This document shows, in pieces, positions 16,957 through 25,298 of a stretch of 64,000 nucleotides of DNA. Below the pieces are notes generated by a model. That model searched no databases, was not told where the DNA came from, and was given only the letters and a program-made list of their open reading frames with translations. The stretch covers positions 84,945 to 148,944 of the forward strand of contig CAIVCR010000103.1 of the NCBI GenBank assembly GCA_903904515.1, in the 5' to 3' direction. Within the stretch, counting starts at the first letter, position 1, and each line of letters begins with the position of its first letter. Both the position numbers and the translations under genes were made by a program. Origin of the DNA: an uncultured Bacteroidia bacterium (GTDB taxonomy: Bacteria > Bacteroidota > Bacteroidia > Bacteroidales > Prolixibacteraceae).

Positions 16957-17056
16957 AACTGGATAATTATCGATTTGTTTAGAAAGTGTCTGGGTTAATG
17001 TTTGTACACAAATATCAGCATTAAGTTTCTAAAAAAATAATTCCGAAAAACCAAAA

Positions 17057-18430
17057 TTAATCCGATTGTAATGGGTTACTGCTGAACTTTAAAACCCTTT
17101 GAATCTGCCTTTTGGTATAGAAGAAGGTGAATATCGCGGCACTCCAGTTAACCAGGAAGATCCCCCACCATATCCCTTTTGTTCCCCAGTCGAGGGAGAT
17201 GGCCAGCAACAGAAACAGGGGAAGAGGCATCAGAATCTGCCGGTAAATTCCCACAAAAATGGCATAGATCGGTTTCTTCATCCCCTGAAGCGTAGAAACA
17301 GACATGTTGAGGAAGATGTAAGCAAAGAAAAACAGCGCAGCGATACGTAAATATTCGATTCCGATTTCAATAACATGAATATCAGAGGTAAAAGCCTGCA
17401 TCAATTGACGTGCAAACAGTAAAACGGACACACTGCCAATAATTATAATGAATAATCCATACCGGATATTCAGTTTCCACGACTCATAAACCCGTTCAGG
17501 TCTGTTGGCCCCCATATTTTGAGCAGCAAGGGTGAGGGCTGCAATGTTTAGTCCGATCGTTGGAAGTAGGGCAATTTGCTCAATTCGTGTCGCAATACCA
17601 TAGGCGGCAACAGCTTCCTTTCCAAAGTGACTGGCAAAGTAAGTTATCACGAAGATTCCGATGGCTACGGTAAGCATATTCAGACTTGCCGGAAATCCCT
17701 GACCAAACAGTGCTGAGAAATATTTCCGCTGGGGAATGAAATCCTTAAAACTGGCGTGCTGAAAAACTTTTAATTTTCGCGTTACAACAATCATATACAT
17801 AGCACCTATAAACTGAATGAGCACCGTCGAGTAGCCGATCCCACGTATTCCCAGTGCCGGGAATCCTAACCCACCGTAAATAAACCAAGGATCGAGGATT
17901 AAATTAAGAAAAAATCCAGCTATCAGATAATTTCGATAAGTCCTGGTATCGCCCCGTGCGGTGAGCAATGAGTTGAGGATACTGTTGATCAGAAAAAATA
18001 CTGTTCCATAAAGGATTGTATTCATATATTTTACCGATATATCCAGATAATTTTCGGTAGCTCCTAAAATCCCGAAGAGATAAGGTGCAGCCAATAATCC
18101 GATTATAGTCAGGAAGATGGAGTTAATCACTGAAAAGGTGACCGCCTGGTATCCTATTTTATCAGCCTCCTCGTTACGTCCTGCTCCCAGGGACTGAGAA
18201 ATCAATGCTGTTGTCCCGGTTCCCATTCCCATTCCCATAGCCAGAATAATAAAGAATACGGGAAAAGTTAAGCCCATCGCTGCAAGGGCCGCAGTCGAAA
18301 TCCGACCACCATAATAGGTATCTACGACATTAAACAGGGTATTGAAGATAAACCCTACGCTGGCAGGTATGGCTAATTTCCGGATCAGAAGAGGGATATG
18401 GGCCGATGTGAAATCGTGTGCTTTAATCAT
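17057..18430 (-). CDS. MATE family multidrug/toxin efflux transporter
   Basis: A 457-residue integral membrane protein with about twelve hydrophobic segments arranged as two six-helix MatE halves, about residues 15-180 and 240-400. Typical signatures are 'PASVGFIFNTLFNVVDTYYGGRISTAALAAMGLTFP', 'GMGTGTTALISQSLGAGRNEEADK' and, in the second half, 'AYGIATRIEQIALLPTIGLNIAALTLAAQNMGANRPERVYES'. Such proteins use a Na+ or H+ gradient to export cationic compounds. The product is probably in the inner membrane, and substrates are unknown. Its DNA is the parent type of the relic at 15286-15540. It is divergent from the glucanotransferase gene. Confidence 0.95.
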   Translation of the reverse strand: MIKAHDFTSAHIPLLIRKLAIPASVGFIFNTLFNVVDTYYGGRISTAALAAMGLTFPVFFIILAMGMGMGTGTTALISQSLGAGRNEEADKIGYQAVTFSVINSIFLTIIGLLAAPYLFGILGATENYLDISVKYMNTILYGTVFFLINSILNSLLTARGDTRTYRNYLIAGFFLNLILDPWFIYGGLGFPALGIRGIGYSTVLIQFIGAMYMIVVTRKLKVFQHASFKDFIPQRKYFSALFGQGFPASLNMLTVAIGIFVITYFASHFGKEAVAAYGIATRIEQIALLPTIGLNIAALTLAAQNMGANRPERVYESWKLNIRYGLFIIIIGSVSVLLFARQLMQAFTSDIHVIEIGIEYLRIAALFFFAYIFLNMSVSTLQGMKKPIYAIFVGIYRQILMPLPLFLLLAISLDWGTKGIWWGIFLVNWSAAIFTFFYTKRQIQRVLKFSSNPLQSD

Positions 18431-18535
18431 TTTTTAAAATTTATTCAAGAATACAACGTGTATTCGATACATAAGGTTTAACTTTGGGGTAAAGAAGATG
18501 ACTTTCCTTGACGTTAGGGTATTAGGATTCATTAA

Positions 18536-18582
18536 GCAACCAGTAGCCAACAGCCAGCTGCCAGTAGCCAGCGGCCATAACA
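18536..18582. repeat. GCCAGTA-type short repeat cluster
   Basis: Several degenerate copies of a seven-base word (GCCAGTA/GCCAGCT/GCCAACA) lie between the divergent MATE and glucanotransferase genes. A similar cluster occurs at 63747-63794, immediately after tetR. This is a dispersed noncoding repeat. The reverse-strand 60-codon frame here is an accident of it. Confidence 0.7.
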
Positions 18583-18590
18583 ACTTCAGA

Positions 18591-18596
18591 AAGGAG
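18591..18596 (+). promoter_or_regulatory. Strong Shine-Dalgarno site for the glucanotransferase gene
   Basis: AAGGAG lies seven bases before the ATG at 18604. Such a clear ribosome-binding site is unusual in this window and fixes the start. Confidence 0.85.
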
Positions 18597-18603
18597 ATAA
18601 AAA

Positions 18604-21318
18604 ATGAAACTATCATTTAAAATTGATTACTTGACCTTATGGGGCCAGGTACTCTATGTTACCGGATCAGCAATTGAGTTTGGTGAATGGGATCCTGTCC
18701 GCGCGATTCCTATGCAAACCCATGTTCCCGGAGAATGGGAACTGGAATGTCTGTTTCCTTCCGGGGAAAGACTTGAATATAAGTATCTTCTAAAAGACGA
18801 CAATGGTAATTTAACCTGGGAAGGGGGGAAAAACCGCCAGCTTGAAACGGGTGAAGGTATGGATGAGGTTCGATGCCGTGAATTCTGGAGAGCAAGCCAT
18901 GAATCTGATGTGGCATTATCCTCAACGGCTTTTACAAAAGTGTTGCTGTCACGTCCTCTTAAAGCCGATAAGGTTCAGCCTGCCACTTCGTTTCAGCGAA
19001 CCTTGAAAATTCAAATTCATGTTCCACGGGTAAATCCCGATTGCTGCGTGGGTATTCTTGGCGATCAGCCATTGCTTGGAAACTGGATGGAGCAGGATAC
19101 CCTGCAGATGGATGATACCCAATTCCCTTTATGGAGCATCAACCTCGATGCCGACAAGCTGAAGTTTCCCCTCCAGTTTAAATATGTACTATATAATGCG
19201 GCAAAGAAAAAAATTGAAATCTGGGAACAGGGGAGTAACCGGATGATCCGGGATTTTGTTTGCAAAGAACCACAGAGTCTTAAAATTCATACCGATGAAA
19301 ATTTCAGGTTCCCGGCAATCCACTGGAAGGGTGCAGGCGTGGCAGTACCTGTATTTAGCTTAAGGACTGAAAAGAGTGGAGGGATAGGTGAGTTTCCTGA
19401 TATCAAAAAATTAGTGGATTGGGCAAAACTGACCGGATTAAAACTGGTCCAGTTGCTCCCCCTGAATGAAACAGTGGCTACCCATACCTGGATCGATACC
19501 TATCCGTATAAATCGATCTCATCGATAGCTCTTCATCCTGTTTATTTAAATATCAATAAGATAGGTGTTCTCGAGGATGAAAATCTGATGATTGGCTTTG
19601 CGCATGCCCTCTCGGGCTTCGATGCCCTTGAAACGGTGCGCTACGACGATATCCATAAGGTAAAATCGAAATTCTTTAAGCTTATTTTTGACCAGCAAAA
19701 AGAGCTCTTCCTGGTTGATCCTCCCTATCTTAAATTCTTTGACGAAAATAAGGAGTGGCTGATTCCTTATGCGGCCTTTTGCTACCTGCGCGATCAGAAC
19801 AAAACAGCCAACTTCAGGAAATGGACCAATTTTGCTACCTATAGTAAGAAGGAGATCGATGAGTTATGTGGCAGCGATACAGCGTGGTATTCCGATATTG
19901 CAGTGCACTATTTTATTCAATATCATGCTTACAAACAACTTCTGGATGCGTCGGAGTATGCCCGGAAAAACGGTATTGTACTGAAAGGTGATATTCCTAT
20001 CGGCATTAGTCCCGACAGTGTTGAGGCATGGACCCACCCCGAGTTATTTAATCTCGATCAGCAGGCGGGCGCTCCGCCTGACGAATTTGCCGACCTGGGA
20101 CAAAACTGGGGATTCCCGACATATAACTGGGAGAAGATGGCACAAGACAATTTTGCATGGTGGGATCAGCGGCTTAAGCAGATGTCGCGTTATTTTGATG
20201 CCACCCGCATTGATCATATCCTGGGGTTTTTCAGGATATGGGAGATTCCTGTTGACCAGATCCAGGGAATTATGGGCCATTTCAAACCGGCATTACCATT
20301 CAGCCGTGACGAGATCATTGATGCCGGGATTATTTTCAATGAAGAGCGGTTTACAAAACCCTATATCCGCGAGTATTTTCTATGGGAATTGTTTGGTGAA
20401 GAGACCCATGAGGTAAAACTGAACTACCTTATCGAATACGAGGCGGGCAAATACAATTTGAAACCGAAATTTAGTACCCAACGTCAAGTGTGGGATTATT
20501 TTGAATTGAATAAAAAGGGGGATGAGCTCACCGGTATTGAGACACGCATCCGCGATGGGTTGTGCGCCCTGATTGCTGAGGTTCTCTTTTTACGCGATCC
20601 TTATCACCCCAATTTGTTTCATCCGCGGGTGGCATTTCACAATACCAATTCATACCTTAACCTCAGGGCCGAAACACGGTGGGCCCTTGATGAGCTTTAT
20701 ATCGATTTTTTCTACCACAGACATGAGGAGTGCTGGAAGAGTCAGGCGCTTTGGATATTGCCTGCGCTGATGAAATCAACCGATATGCTTATTTGCGGCG
20801 AAGATCTTGGAATGGTTCCCGAGAGCGTTCCAGGTGTGATGAAGAAGCTGGGTATTTTGAGTCTCGAAATTCAACGAATGCCTAAAGATCCGAATGTCGA
20901 ATTTGCACATCCGGCCGATGCCCCTTACCTCTCGGTTTGTTCCACTTCAACACACGATATGTCGACCCTGCGTGGATGGTGGGAAGAGGACCGGGTTCAC
21001 AGTGAGCGTTTCTTCAGGCTGGTGATGGGGCAGAAAGGGGATTTTCCGCACTTTATGGAACCCTGGGTAGCACGCGATATTTTAAATATGCATTTCTATT
21101 CACCGGCTATGTGGGCTATCTTCCCTATTCAGGATTTGCTTGCGATGGATGGAAAGCTGAGATGGGATAATACGGAAGGGGAAAGGATCAATGTTCCCGC
21201 AATTGCCCAGCACTACTGGCGTTACCGGATGCACCTTAAACTGGAACAATTAATTGACGAGCATAAGCTTAACAATGAATTGCGGTCGATGATTTTTGCT
21301 TCCGGAAGAGGATCGTGA
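18604..21318 (+). CDS. malQ: DPE2-like 4-alpha-glucanotransferase (GH77) with two N-terminal CBM20 domains
   Basis: A 904-residue protein. Residues about 1-100 and 135-245 are two starch-binding CBM20 domains ('GQVLYVTGSAIEFGEWDP...', 'CCVGILGDQPLLGNWMEQD...'). The GH77 barrel follows from about 260. The nucleophile Asp is in 'DATRIDHILGFFRIWEIP' (near 537), the acid/base Glu in 'LICGEDLGMVPESV' (near 731) and the third Asp in 'TSTHDMSTLRGWW' (near 783). The spacing of about 195 residues between the first two is some 145 more than in E. coli MalQ. Tandem CBM20 plus this insertion is the known layout of plant DPE2, which transfers a glucosyl unit from maltose to a glycan, so maltose and glycogen metabolism is the likely role. 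No signal peptide is seen, so it should be cytoplasmic. Confidence 0.95.
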   Translation: MKLSFKIDYLTLWGQVLYVTGSAIEFGEWDPVRAIPMQTHVPGEWELECLFPSGERLEYKYLLKDDNGNLTWEGGKNRQLETGEGMDEVRCREFWRASHESDVALSSTAFTKVLLSRPLKADKVQPATSFQRTLKIQIHVPRVNPDCCVGILGDQPLLGNWMEQDTLQMDDTQFPLWSINLDADKLKFPLQFKYVLYNAAKKKIEIWEQGSNRMIRDFVCKEPQSLKIHTDENFRFPAIHWKGAGVAVPVFSLRTEKSGGIGEFPDIKKLVDWAKLTGLKLVQLLPLNETVATHTWIDTYPYKSISSIALHPVYLNINKIGVLEDENLMIGFAHALSGFDALETVRYDDIHKVKSKFFKLIFDQQKELFLVDPPYLKFFDENKEWLIPYAAFCYLRDQNKTANFRKWTNFATYSKKEIDELCGSDTAWYSDIAVHYFIQYHAYKQLLDASEYARKNGIVLKGDIPIGISPDSVEAWTHPELFNLDQQAGAPPDEFADLGQNWGFPTYNWEKMAQDNFAWWDQRLKQMSRYFDATRIDHILGFFRIWEIPVDQIQGIMGHFKPALPFSRDEIIDAGIIFNEERFTKPYIREYFLWELFGEETHEVKLNYLIEYEAGKYNLKPKFSTQRQVWDYFELNKKGDELTGIETRIRDGLCALIAEVLFLRDPYHPNLFHPRVAFHNTNSYLNLRAETRWALDELYIDFFYHRHEECWKSQALWILPALMKSTDMLICGEDLGMVPESVPGVMKKLGILSLEIQRMPKDPNVEFAHPADAPYLSVCSTSTHDMSTLRGWWEEDRVHSERFFRLVMGQKGDFPHFMEPWVARDILNMHFYSPAMWAIFPIQDLLAMDGKLRWDNTEGERINVPAIAQHYWRYRMHLKLEQLIDEHKLNNELRSMIFASGRGS

Positions 21319-21378
21319 GATGCTAATGTAACTTGAAATATTAAATAATAGGAAGAGATTGTATCGAAATTGAATTAA

Positions 21379-21499
21379 GTTAACCACTAGGGTCACAAAG
21401 TCCGCCAGTTGGCGGATCACAATGATCACAAGAGTCAGAAATGCAATATATTACATTTGTGTTCTTTGTTTATACCTTGTGTGCTTTGTGGTTAAAATA
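21379..21499. repeat. Imperfect inverted repeat with embedded 16-base hairpin motif, copy 2
   Basis: The arms gttaaccac (near 21379) and gtggttaa (near 21488) bracket a stretch rich in 'cacaaag'/'ctttgtg' words, with TCCGCCAGTTGGCGGA at 21401-21416. It lies in the 459-base gap between malQ and the LiaF-like gene, where no gene is supportable. A relative sits at 24239-24357. Confidence 0.75.
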
Positions 21500-21541
21500 A
21501 CTTTGGATACTGCCCTGCAAGATTTTTAGAAATGAGTAAAG

Positions 21542-21634
21542 ATAGAACGCAGATAACGCGGATCTAAAGGATTTACGCGGATTTTTTTCTATAATCTGCG
21601 GTCATCTGCCATATCCGCGTTATCTGTGTTCTAT
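21542..21634. repeat. Long hairpin, 22-base stem
   Basis: ATAGAACGCAGATAACGCGG(AT) at 21542-21563 pairs with its near-perfect complement at 21612-21634 (one mismatch). The loop of about 50 bases itself contains related words (acgcggat, tctgcgg). It is in the gap after malQ but has no U-tract, so a repeat element is more likely than a simple terminator. Confidence 0.8.
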
Positions 21635-21724
21635 GTTTTGGAAGCTTATTTTAGTTTAAATGTGATTTACCGACAATTTTCCCTCATTCACCGATTTAGG
21701 CTGGTTATCAGATACCAGGTGGAT

Positions 21725-21732
21725 TAGTTTTG
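21725..21732 (+). promoter_or_regulatory. Candidate -7 promoter element of the LiaF-like gene
   Basis: TAGTTTTG matches TAnnTTTG and lies 46 bases before the ATG at 21778. A good -33 TTTG is not found, so this is tentative. Confidence 0.35.
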
Positions 21733-21777
21733 TGTAAGTTTTAAATCCTATTCAAGTAACCATTAAAAACAAACACA

Positions 21778-22533
21778 ATGATTAAGTACGACGAAACACC
21801 GGAAAAAAATGAAATCTCTTCCGACAGAGGAGTTAGAAGAAGTGGTGATTCCAGAACACTTCTGGGTTTTATTTTTGTCGCCATTGGCGCGGCATTAATA
21901 GCCAGAAACTACGGTTGGCTCGATTATGAATTTTCGAGGTACCTGATCAGCTGGCAGATGTTGCTCATCGTAATTGGTCTTTACAAGCTGGTCCGTAAAG
22001 ACTATACTCCTGCTATTATTCTAATTGCAGTTGGCACATTTTTCCTGATTGATATTCCCGACAATGTAAGGGAGAATTTCTGGCCTGCTTTAATTGTATT
22101 GGTTGGAGTCTCTTTTCTGCTGGGCAGGAAAGGAAGAGGTCCCAGAACCCATCCGTTTTCTGATTTGGATAATGTGACCAATAACTCCACCGATTTTATT
22201 GATGAGACTTCGATTTTCAGCGGCAGAAATATAAATGTCGTAACCGATAATTTCCAGGGGGGGAAGATCACCGCGATTTTTGGAGGATCGAAAATAAACC
22301 TTCGCTATGCCAAACCGGTTGAGGGGTGCACCATTGATGTAGCTACCATTTTTGGGGGAACAAAAATCATCGTTCCTGAGGACTGGAATGTCAAGATTGA
22401 GGTTGTCTCAATTTTCGGAGGATTTGAAGATAAGCGCGGATATTCTGTTATCTCAAGAACCGGAACCGGGAAGGTTGTAGTGATCAAAGGAACCTGCATC
22501 TTTGGAGGGGGAGAACTTAACTCGATGCCTTAA
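21778..22533 (+). CDS. LiaF-like / DUF5668 membrane protein
   Basis: A 251-residue protein. After a charged N-terminal tail, four hydrophobic segments fill residues about 27-120 ('LLGFIFVAIGAALIARNYG', 'WQMLLIVIGLYKLV', 'PAIILIAVGTFFLI', 'FWPALIVLVGVSFLLG'), as in the LiaI/LiaF transmembrane (DUF5668) domain. The C-terminal part, about 145-250, is a short beta-solenoid with three or four 'IFGGxKI' turns, as in the LiaF C-terminal family. In Firmicutes LiaF restrains the LiaRS envelope-stress system. Here a LytS-type kinase and a LytTR regulator follow in the same direction, so a comparable sensing role at the inner membrane is a reasonable inference. Long repeat-filled gaps separate the three genes. 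Confidence 0.85.
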   Translation: MIKYDETPEKNEISSDRGVRRSGDSRTLLGFIFVAIGAALIARNYGWLDYEFSRYLISWQMLLIVIGLYKLVRKDYTPAIILIAVGTFFLIDIPDNVRENFWPALIVLVGVSFLLGRKGRGPRTHPFSDLDNVTNNSTDFIDETSIFSGRNINVVTDNFQGGKITAIFGGSKINLRYAKPVEGCTIDVATIFGGTKIIVPEDWNVKIEVVSIFGGFEDKRGYSVISRTGTGKVVVIKGTCIFGGGELNSMP

Positions 22534-23114
22534 AAGGAATGAAGAATTAAGGAATTAAAAATTAAGAATTAAGGAATTTAAAAGGGGCAAAATGCAAAGT
22601 GTAAAATTCAAAAGGCAAAATAATTGTCTAATAAATTGTCTTGACACTAAGTAATCGGGAGTTGTGAAACTCCAACCTCAAAACAGATAACTTTGAAAAA
22701 TGACCTTAGTGCTAAATAGGTACAGAGTACCGCTAGATTTGTAGAAAAATATGAATAAACATTGCCAGCAGGTACGCTGTACCTTGTACGAATACATTTT
22801 TACCCCTGTTCTACAAATATAAACGGTGCGCTGCACCTTTAAATATCTAAAGTCAGATTTTTTATTTAAAATAATTATAAAAGAGCTATATAGGAGGCTC
22901 AAAGCCACGAAGGTTCACAATGGAGCAACAGATCAAATACGAAATCAAACGATTTGTCCATTAGAATCCTGGTGACCCTTGGTGCCCTCGAGCCTTAGTG
23001 GCTTTCGTTCTTTTTTTTCATTCTTAATTCCTTCATTCTTCATTTTTCATTCCTTCATTCCTTCATTCTTTCATTTTTAATTCTTCACTTATAACTCATC
23101 ACTCATAACTCATC
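22534..23114. other. Repeat-filled gap between the LiaF-like and kinase genes
   Basis: No gene is supportable in these 581 bases. They hold A-rich 'gaattaagg' tandem words (about 22537-22580), a hairpin-rich element (22719-22837), an inverted repeat with arms near 22900-22913 and 22993-23006 (caaagccacgaagg and its near complement), and T-rich 'attccttcattc' and 'ataactcatc' tandem words (about 23015-23114). The words at the two ends are roughly complementary to each other. Confidence 0.75.
22719..22837. repeat. Noncoding element with three GGTRC-nnn-GYACC hairpins inside an inverted repeat
   Basis: Three 13-base palindromes of one design lie at 22719-22731 (GGTACagaGTACC), 22771-22783 (GGTACgctGTACC) and 22825-22837 (GGTGCgctGCACC), spaced 52 and 54 bases apart. 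The word atttgtagaa at 22737-22746 is complementary to ttctacaaat at 22809-22818. The last palindrome keeps its pairing through T-to-C and A-to-G changes, which suggests the fold is maintained. Confidence 0.75.
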
Positions 23115-24170
23115 TTGGACCATCCAATTACAACAAACAGATTTTCAGGCTTGATTTACTGGTTATTCCCGGTAATTTCCGGAATTTTACAGGCCTTTTA
23201 TAATGTGTATTATAAATTGCTGCCTCTCCAGGTTGCCCTGTTTGAGGGATTGACATTTGGTGTGATACTTGGAATTCTGGGAATGGCAGTCTGGTATGTG
23301 GTCAGGTATAACGATCCTGAAAAAAGTGCAGCTGGTCAGATGATCGCCAGTCATGTGGCAGCTTCACTTGTTTTTACCGGGTTATGGATCCTTGCGTCGG
23401 GAATAATCGTCAAATCGGCGATCAACGATCCTGTGTATACTGCATATTTATACACTCAACTTACCAACCGGATTTTAGGTGGTCTGTTGTTTTACGCCTT
23501 GCTCGCAGGCATCTATTATATATATGTATACAGTCAGCATAATCGCGAAAAGAAAATCCGGGAAGCTGAATGGGAGCATCAGGTTCGTGATGCGCAACTT
23601 CGGGCATTGAAATCGCAGATAAATCCCCATTTTTTGTTTAACAGTCTTAATTCTATCGCCTCACTGACGCTGACAAATCCCGACAAGGCTCATGGAATGG
23701 TCATTGCATTATCCGATTTCATGCGCTATACGTTACGGATGCATCAGGATGATATGGTCCCCCTTGAGGTCGAATTGAAAAATATTGAATTGTATTTACA
23801 GATTGAGAAGATCAGGTTTGGGAATAACCTCCAATACCGGTTTGAAACAGAAGGGGAGTGCCTTCAACTTCTGGTTCCGAATTTAATTCTTCAGCCAATT
23901 TTTGAAAATGCGATCAAGTATGGGGTTTATGAAGCTTCCAAGCCCGTTGAAATTCTCCTTGAGGCGCGAAAAAAAAGGGATCATATGGAGATCAGGATAA
24001 TAAATGATTTTGATCCCGAGTCGGTTCCGCGTAAGGGGGAAGGGGTGGGACTTACCAACATCAATAACCGGCTCCGGTTAATGTATGGTGGTTCGAAGTT
24101 ACTAACTGCTGAGTTGGGGGATAATCAGTTTAAGGTGATTCTGGTGATCCCGGACAGGATTGAAAAGTAG
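23115..24170 (+). CDS. LytS-type sensor histidine kinase
   Basis: A 351-residue protein. About four hydrophobic segments fill residues 10-140 and form the sensor. A short charged coiled coil leads into the His_kinase domain, with 'QLRALKSQINPHFLFNSLNSIASL' (phospho-accepting His near residue 170), the N-box-like 'LILQPIFENAIKYG' and the G-box 'GVGLTNINNRLRLMYG'. This is the LytS/YehU type that pairs with LytTR regulators, and one follows downstream. The frame has a stop at 23106 and no ATG before the first membrane segment, so the start is most likely the TTG at 23115, directly against a tandem repeat and without a Shine-Dalgarno sequence. The protein should sit in the inner membrane. Confidence 0.9.
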   Translation: MDHPITTNRFSGLIYWLFPVISGILQAFYNVYYKLLPLQVALFEGLTFGVILGILGMAVWYVVRYNDPEKSAAGQMIASHVAASLVFTGLWILASGIIVKSAINDPVYTAYLYTQLTNRILGGLLFYALLAGIYYIYVYSQHNREKKIREAEWEHQVRDAQLRALKSQINPHFLFNSLNSIASLTLTNPDKAHGMVIALSDFMRYTLRMHQDDMVPLEVELKNIELYLQIEKIRFGNNLQYRFETEGECLQLLVPNLILQPIFENAIKYGVYEASKPVEILLEARKKRDHMEIRIINDFDPESVPRKGEGVGLTNINNRLRLMYGGSKLLTAELGDNQFKVILVIPDRIEK

Positions 24171-24238
24171 ATGGCCCGAGCTTAAGGCTCTTTGGATTTA
24201 AGTTGGATATTTTTTAGGCTGTCTAAAAATAAGCAATG

Positions 24239-24357
24239 TTTAACCACAAGGGAAACAAAGAAAAAGCACAATGAGCACAACTAATATCTTGCAAGAAATT
24301 AATTTTGTGAACCTTGTGGTCCGCCGGTTGGCGGATTGTGAACATTGTGGTTAACTT
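24239..24357. repeat. Imperfect inverted repeat with 16-base hairpin motif, copy 3
   Basis: The arms tttaaccacaag (near 24239) and ttgtggttaac (near 24345) enclose 'cacaa' words and TCCGCCGGTTGGCGGA at 24320-24335. It has the same overall design as the element at 21379-21499, and sits between the kinase and its regulator gene. The rest of the 300-base gap shows nothing else clear. Confidence 0.75.
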
Positions 24358-24473
24358 ATTTTACTTTTGATACAGCCTCTGCAACGGATGAATTCCGTAG
24401 GAATGGATTATTTTGTAGTCAGGGATTTTAATCACGCGACCGTCGGCACGGTTCATATTATATAGTAATGCTA

Positions 24474-25223
24474 ATGGACAAAATAAAAACCTTAATCATA
24501 GATGATGAGTCTCTGGCAAGAGACTTGCTTCGGCATTTCCTGTCGAAAGATGAGCGGATTGAGCTTGTCGGCGAGTGTTCAAACGGGTTTGAAGGGGTTT
24601 TGGCAATTCAGGAGCTGAAGCCTGACCTGGTTTTTCTCGATATTCAGATGCCAAAAATTACCGGCTTCGAAATGTTGGAACTTATCCCCGATCCGCCGGT
24701 TATCATTTTCTCTACGGCATTTGATCAATATGCCATTCGTGCCTTTGAGGCCAATGCGATCGATTACCTGCTCAAACCCTACCCCTTTGAGCGGGTGACT
24801 GTAGCACTGAATAAAGCCGTTGAGAAACTTAAAATCAAAAAAGGGGGCTCTGGGATTGAGCAGATCATTGAAACACATGATCAAACGATGGGAATTTTGA
24901 GCCGGATTGTGGTGAAATCGGGAAGAAAAATTCAGGTAATTCCTGTTGAATCGATTTATTATATTGAATCGCAGGACGATTTTGTGATGATCTATTGCAG
25001 TGATGGTCATTTTATGAAGCAAAAAACCATGAAATTCTTTGAGGAGCACCTCGATGGCGAACAATTTGTGCGGATTCATCGTTCCTATTTGCTAAATCTT
25101 ACGTGCATGGCTGAAATACAGCACTATGAGAAGGAGAGCTGGATTGTTCTCACCAAACAGGGGGCGAAACTCAAGGTGAGCAAAGGGGGATATCTAAATT
25201 TAAAAGAAAAGTTGAAAATTTAG
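24474..25223 (+). CDS. LytTR-family response regulator
   Basis: About 249 residues from the ATG at 24474, which gives the usual short N terminus 'MDKIKTLIIDDESLARDLL'; an ATG six bases earlier is also possible. The receiver domain (about 4-120) has the acidic pair DD, the phospho-acceptor Asp in 'DLVFLDIQMP', the Thr/Ser switch in 'IIFSTAFDQYA' and the Lys in 'DYLLKPY'. The LytTR DNA-binding domain (about 148-249) shows 'IPVESIYYIESQDDFVMIY', 'FVRIHRSYLLNL' and a C-terminal 'LKVSKGGYLNLKEKL'. It is probably the partner of the LytS-type kinase upstream and would control envelope or surface genes. Confidence 0.93.
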   Translation: MDKIKTLIIDDESLARDLLRHFLSKDERIELVGECSNGFEGVLAIQELKPDLVFLDIQMPKITGFEMLELIPDPPVIIFSTAFDQYAIRAFEANAIDYLLKPYPFERVTVALNKAVEKLKIKKGGSGIEQIIETHDQTMGILSRIVVKSGRKIQVIPVESIYYIESQDDFVMIYCSDGHFMKQKTMKFFEEHLDGEQFVRIHRSYLLNLTCMAEIQHYEKESWIVLTKQGAKLKVSKGGYLNLKEKLKI

Positions 25224-25298
25224 GGAATAGCAAGGATCTGGGGAGACTTCTGAATAGCAACTAAAATATAATCAGCTTAATATAGCTGTTTTTCTCCT

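Noticed and set aside
18434..18616. 60-codon reverse-strand frame
   Set aside because: Its middle is the translated GCCAG-type repeat ('LATGSWLLATG') and it overlaps the strong ribosome-binding site and start of malQ.
22678..22908. 76-codon reverse-strand frame
   Set aside because: It covers the element with three palindromes, so the peptide is a by-product of the repeat.
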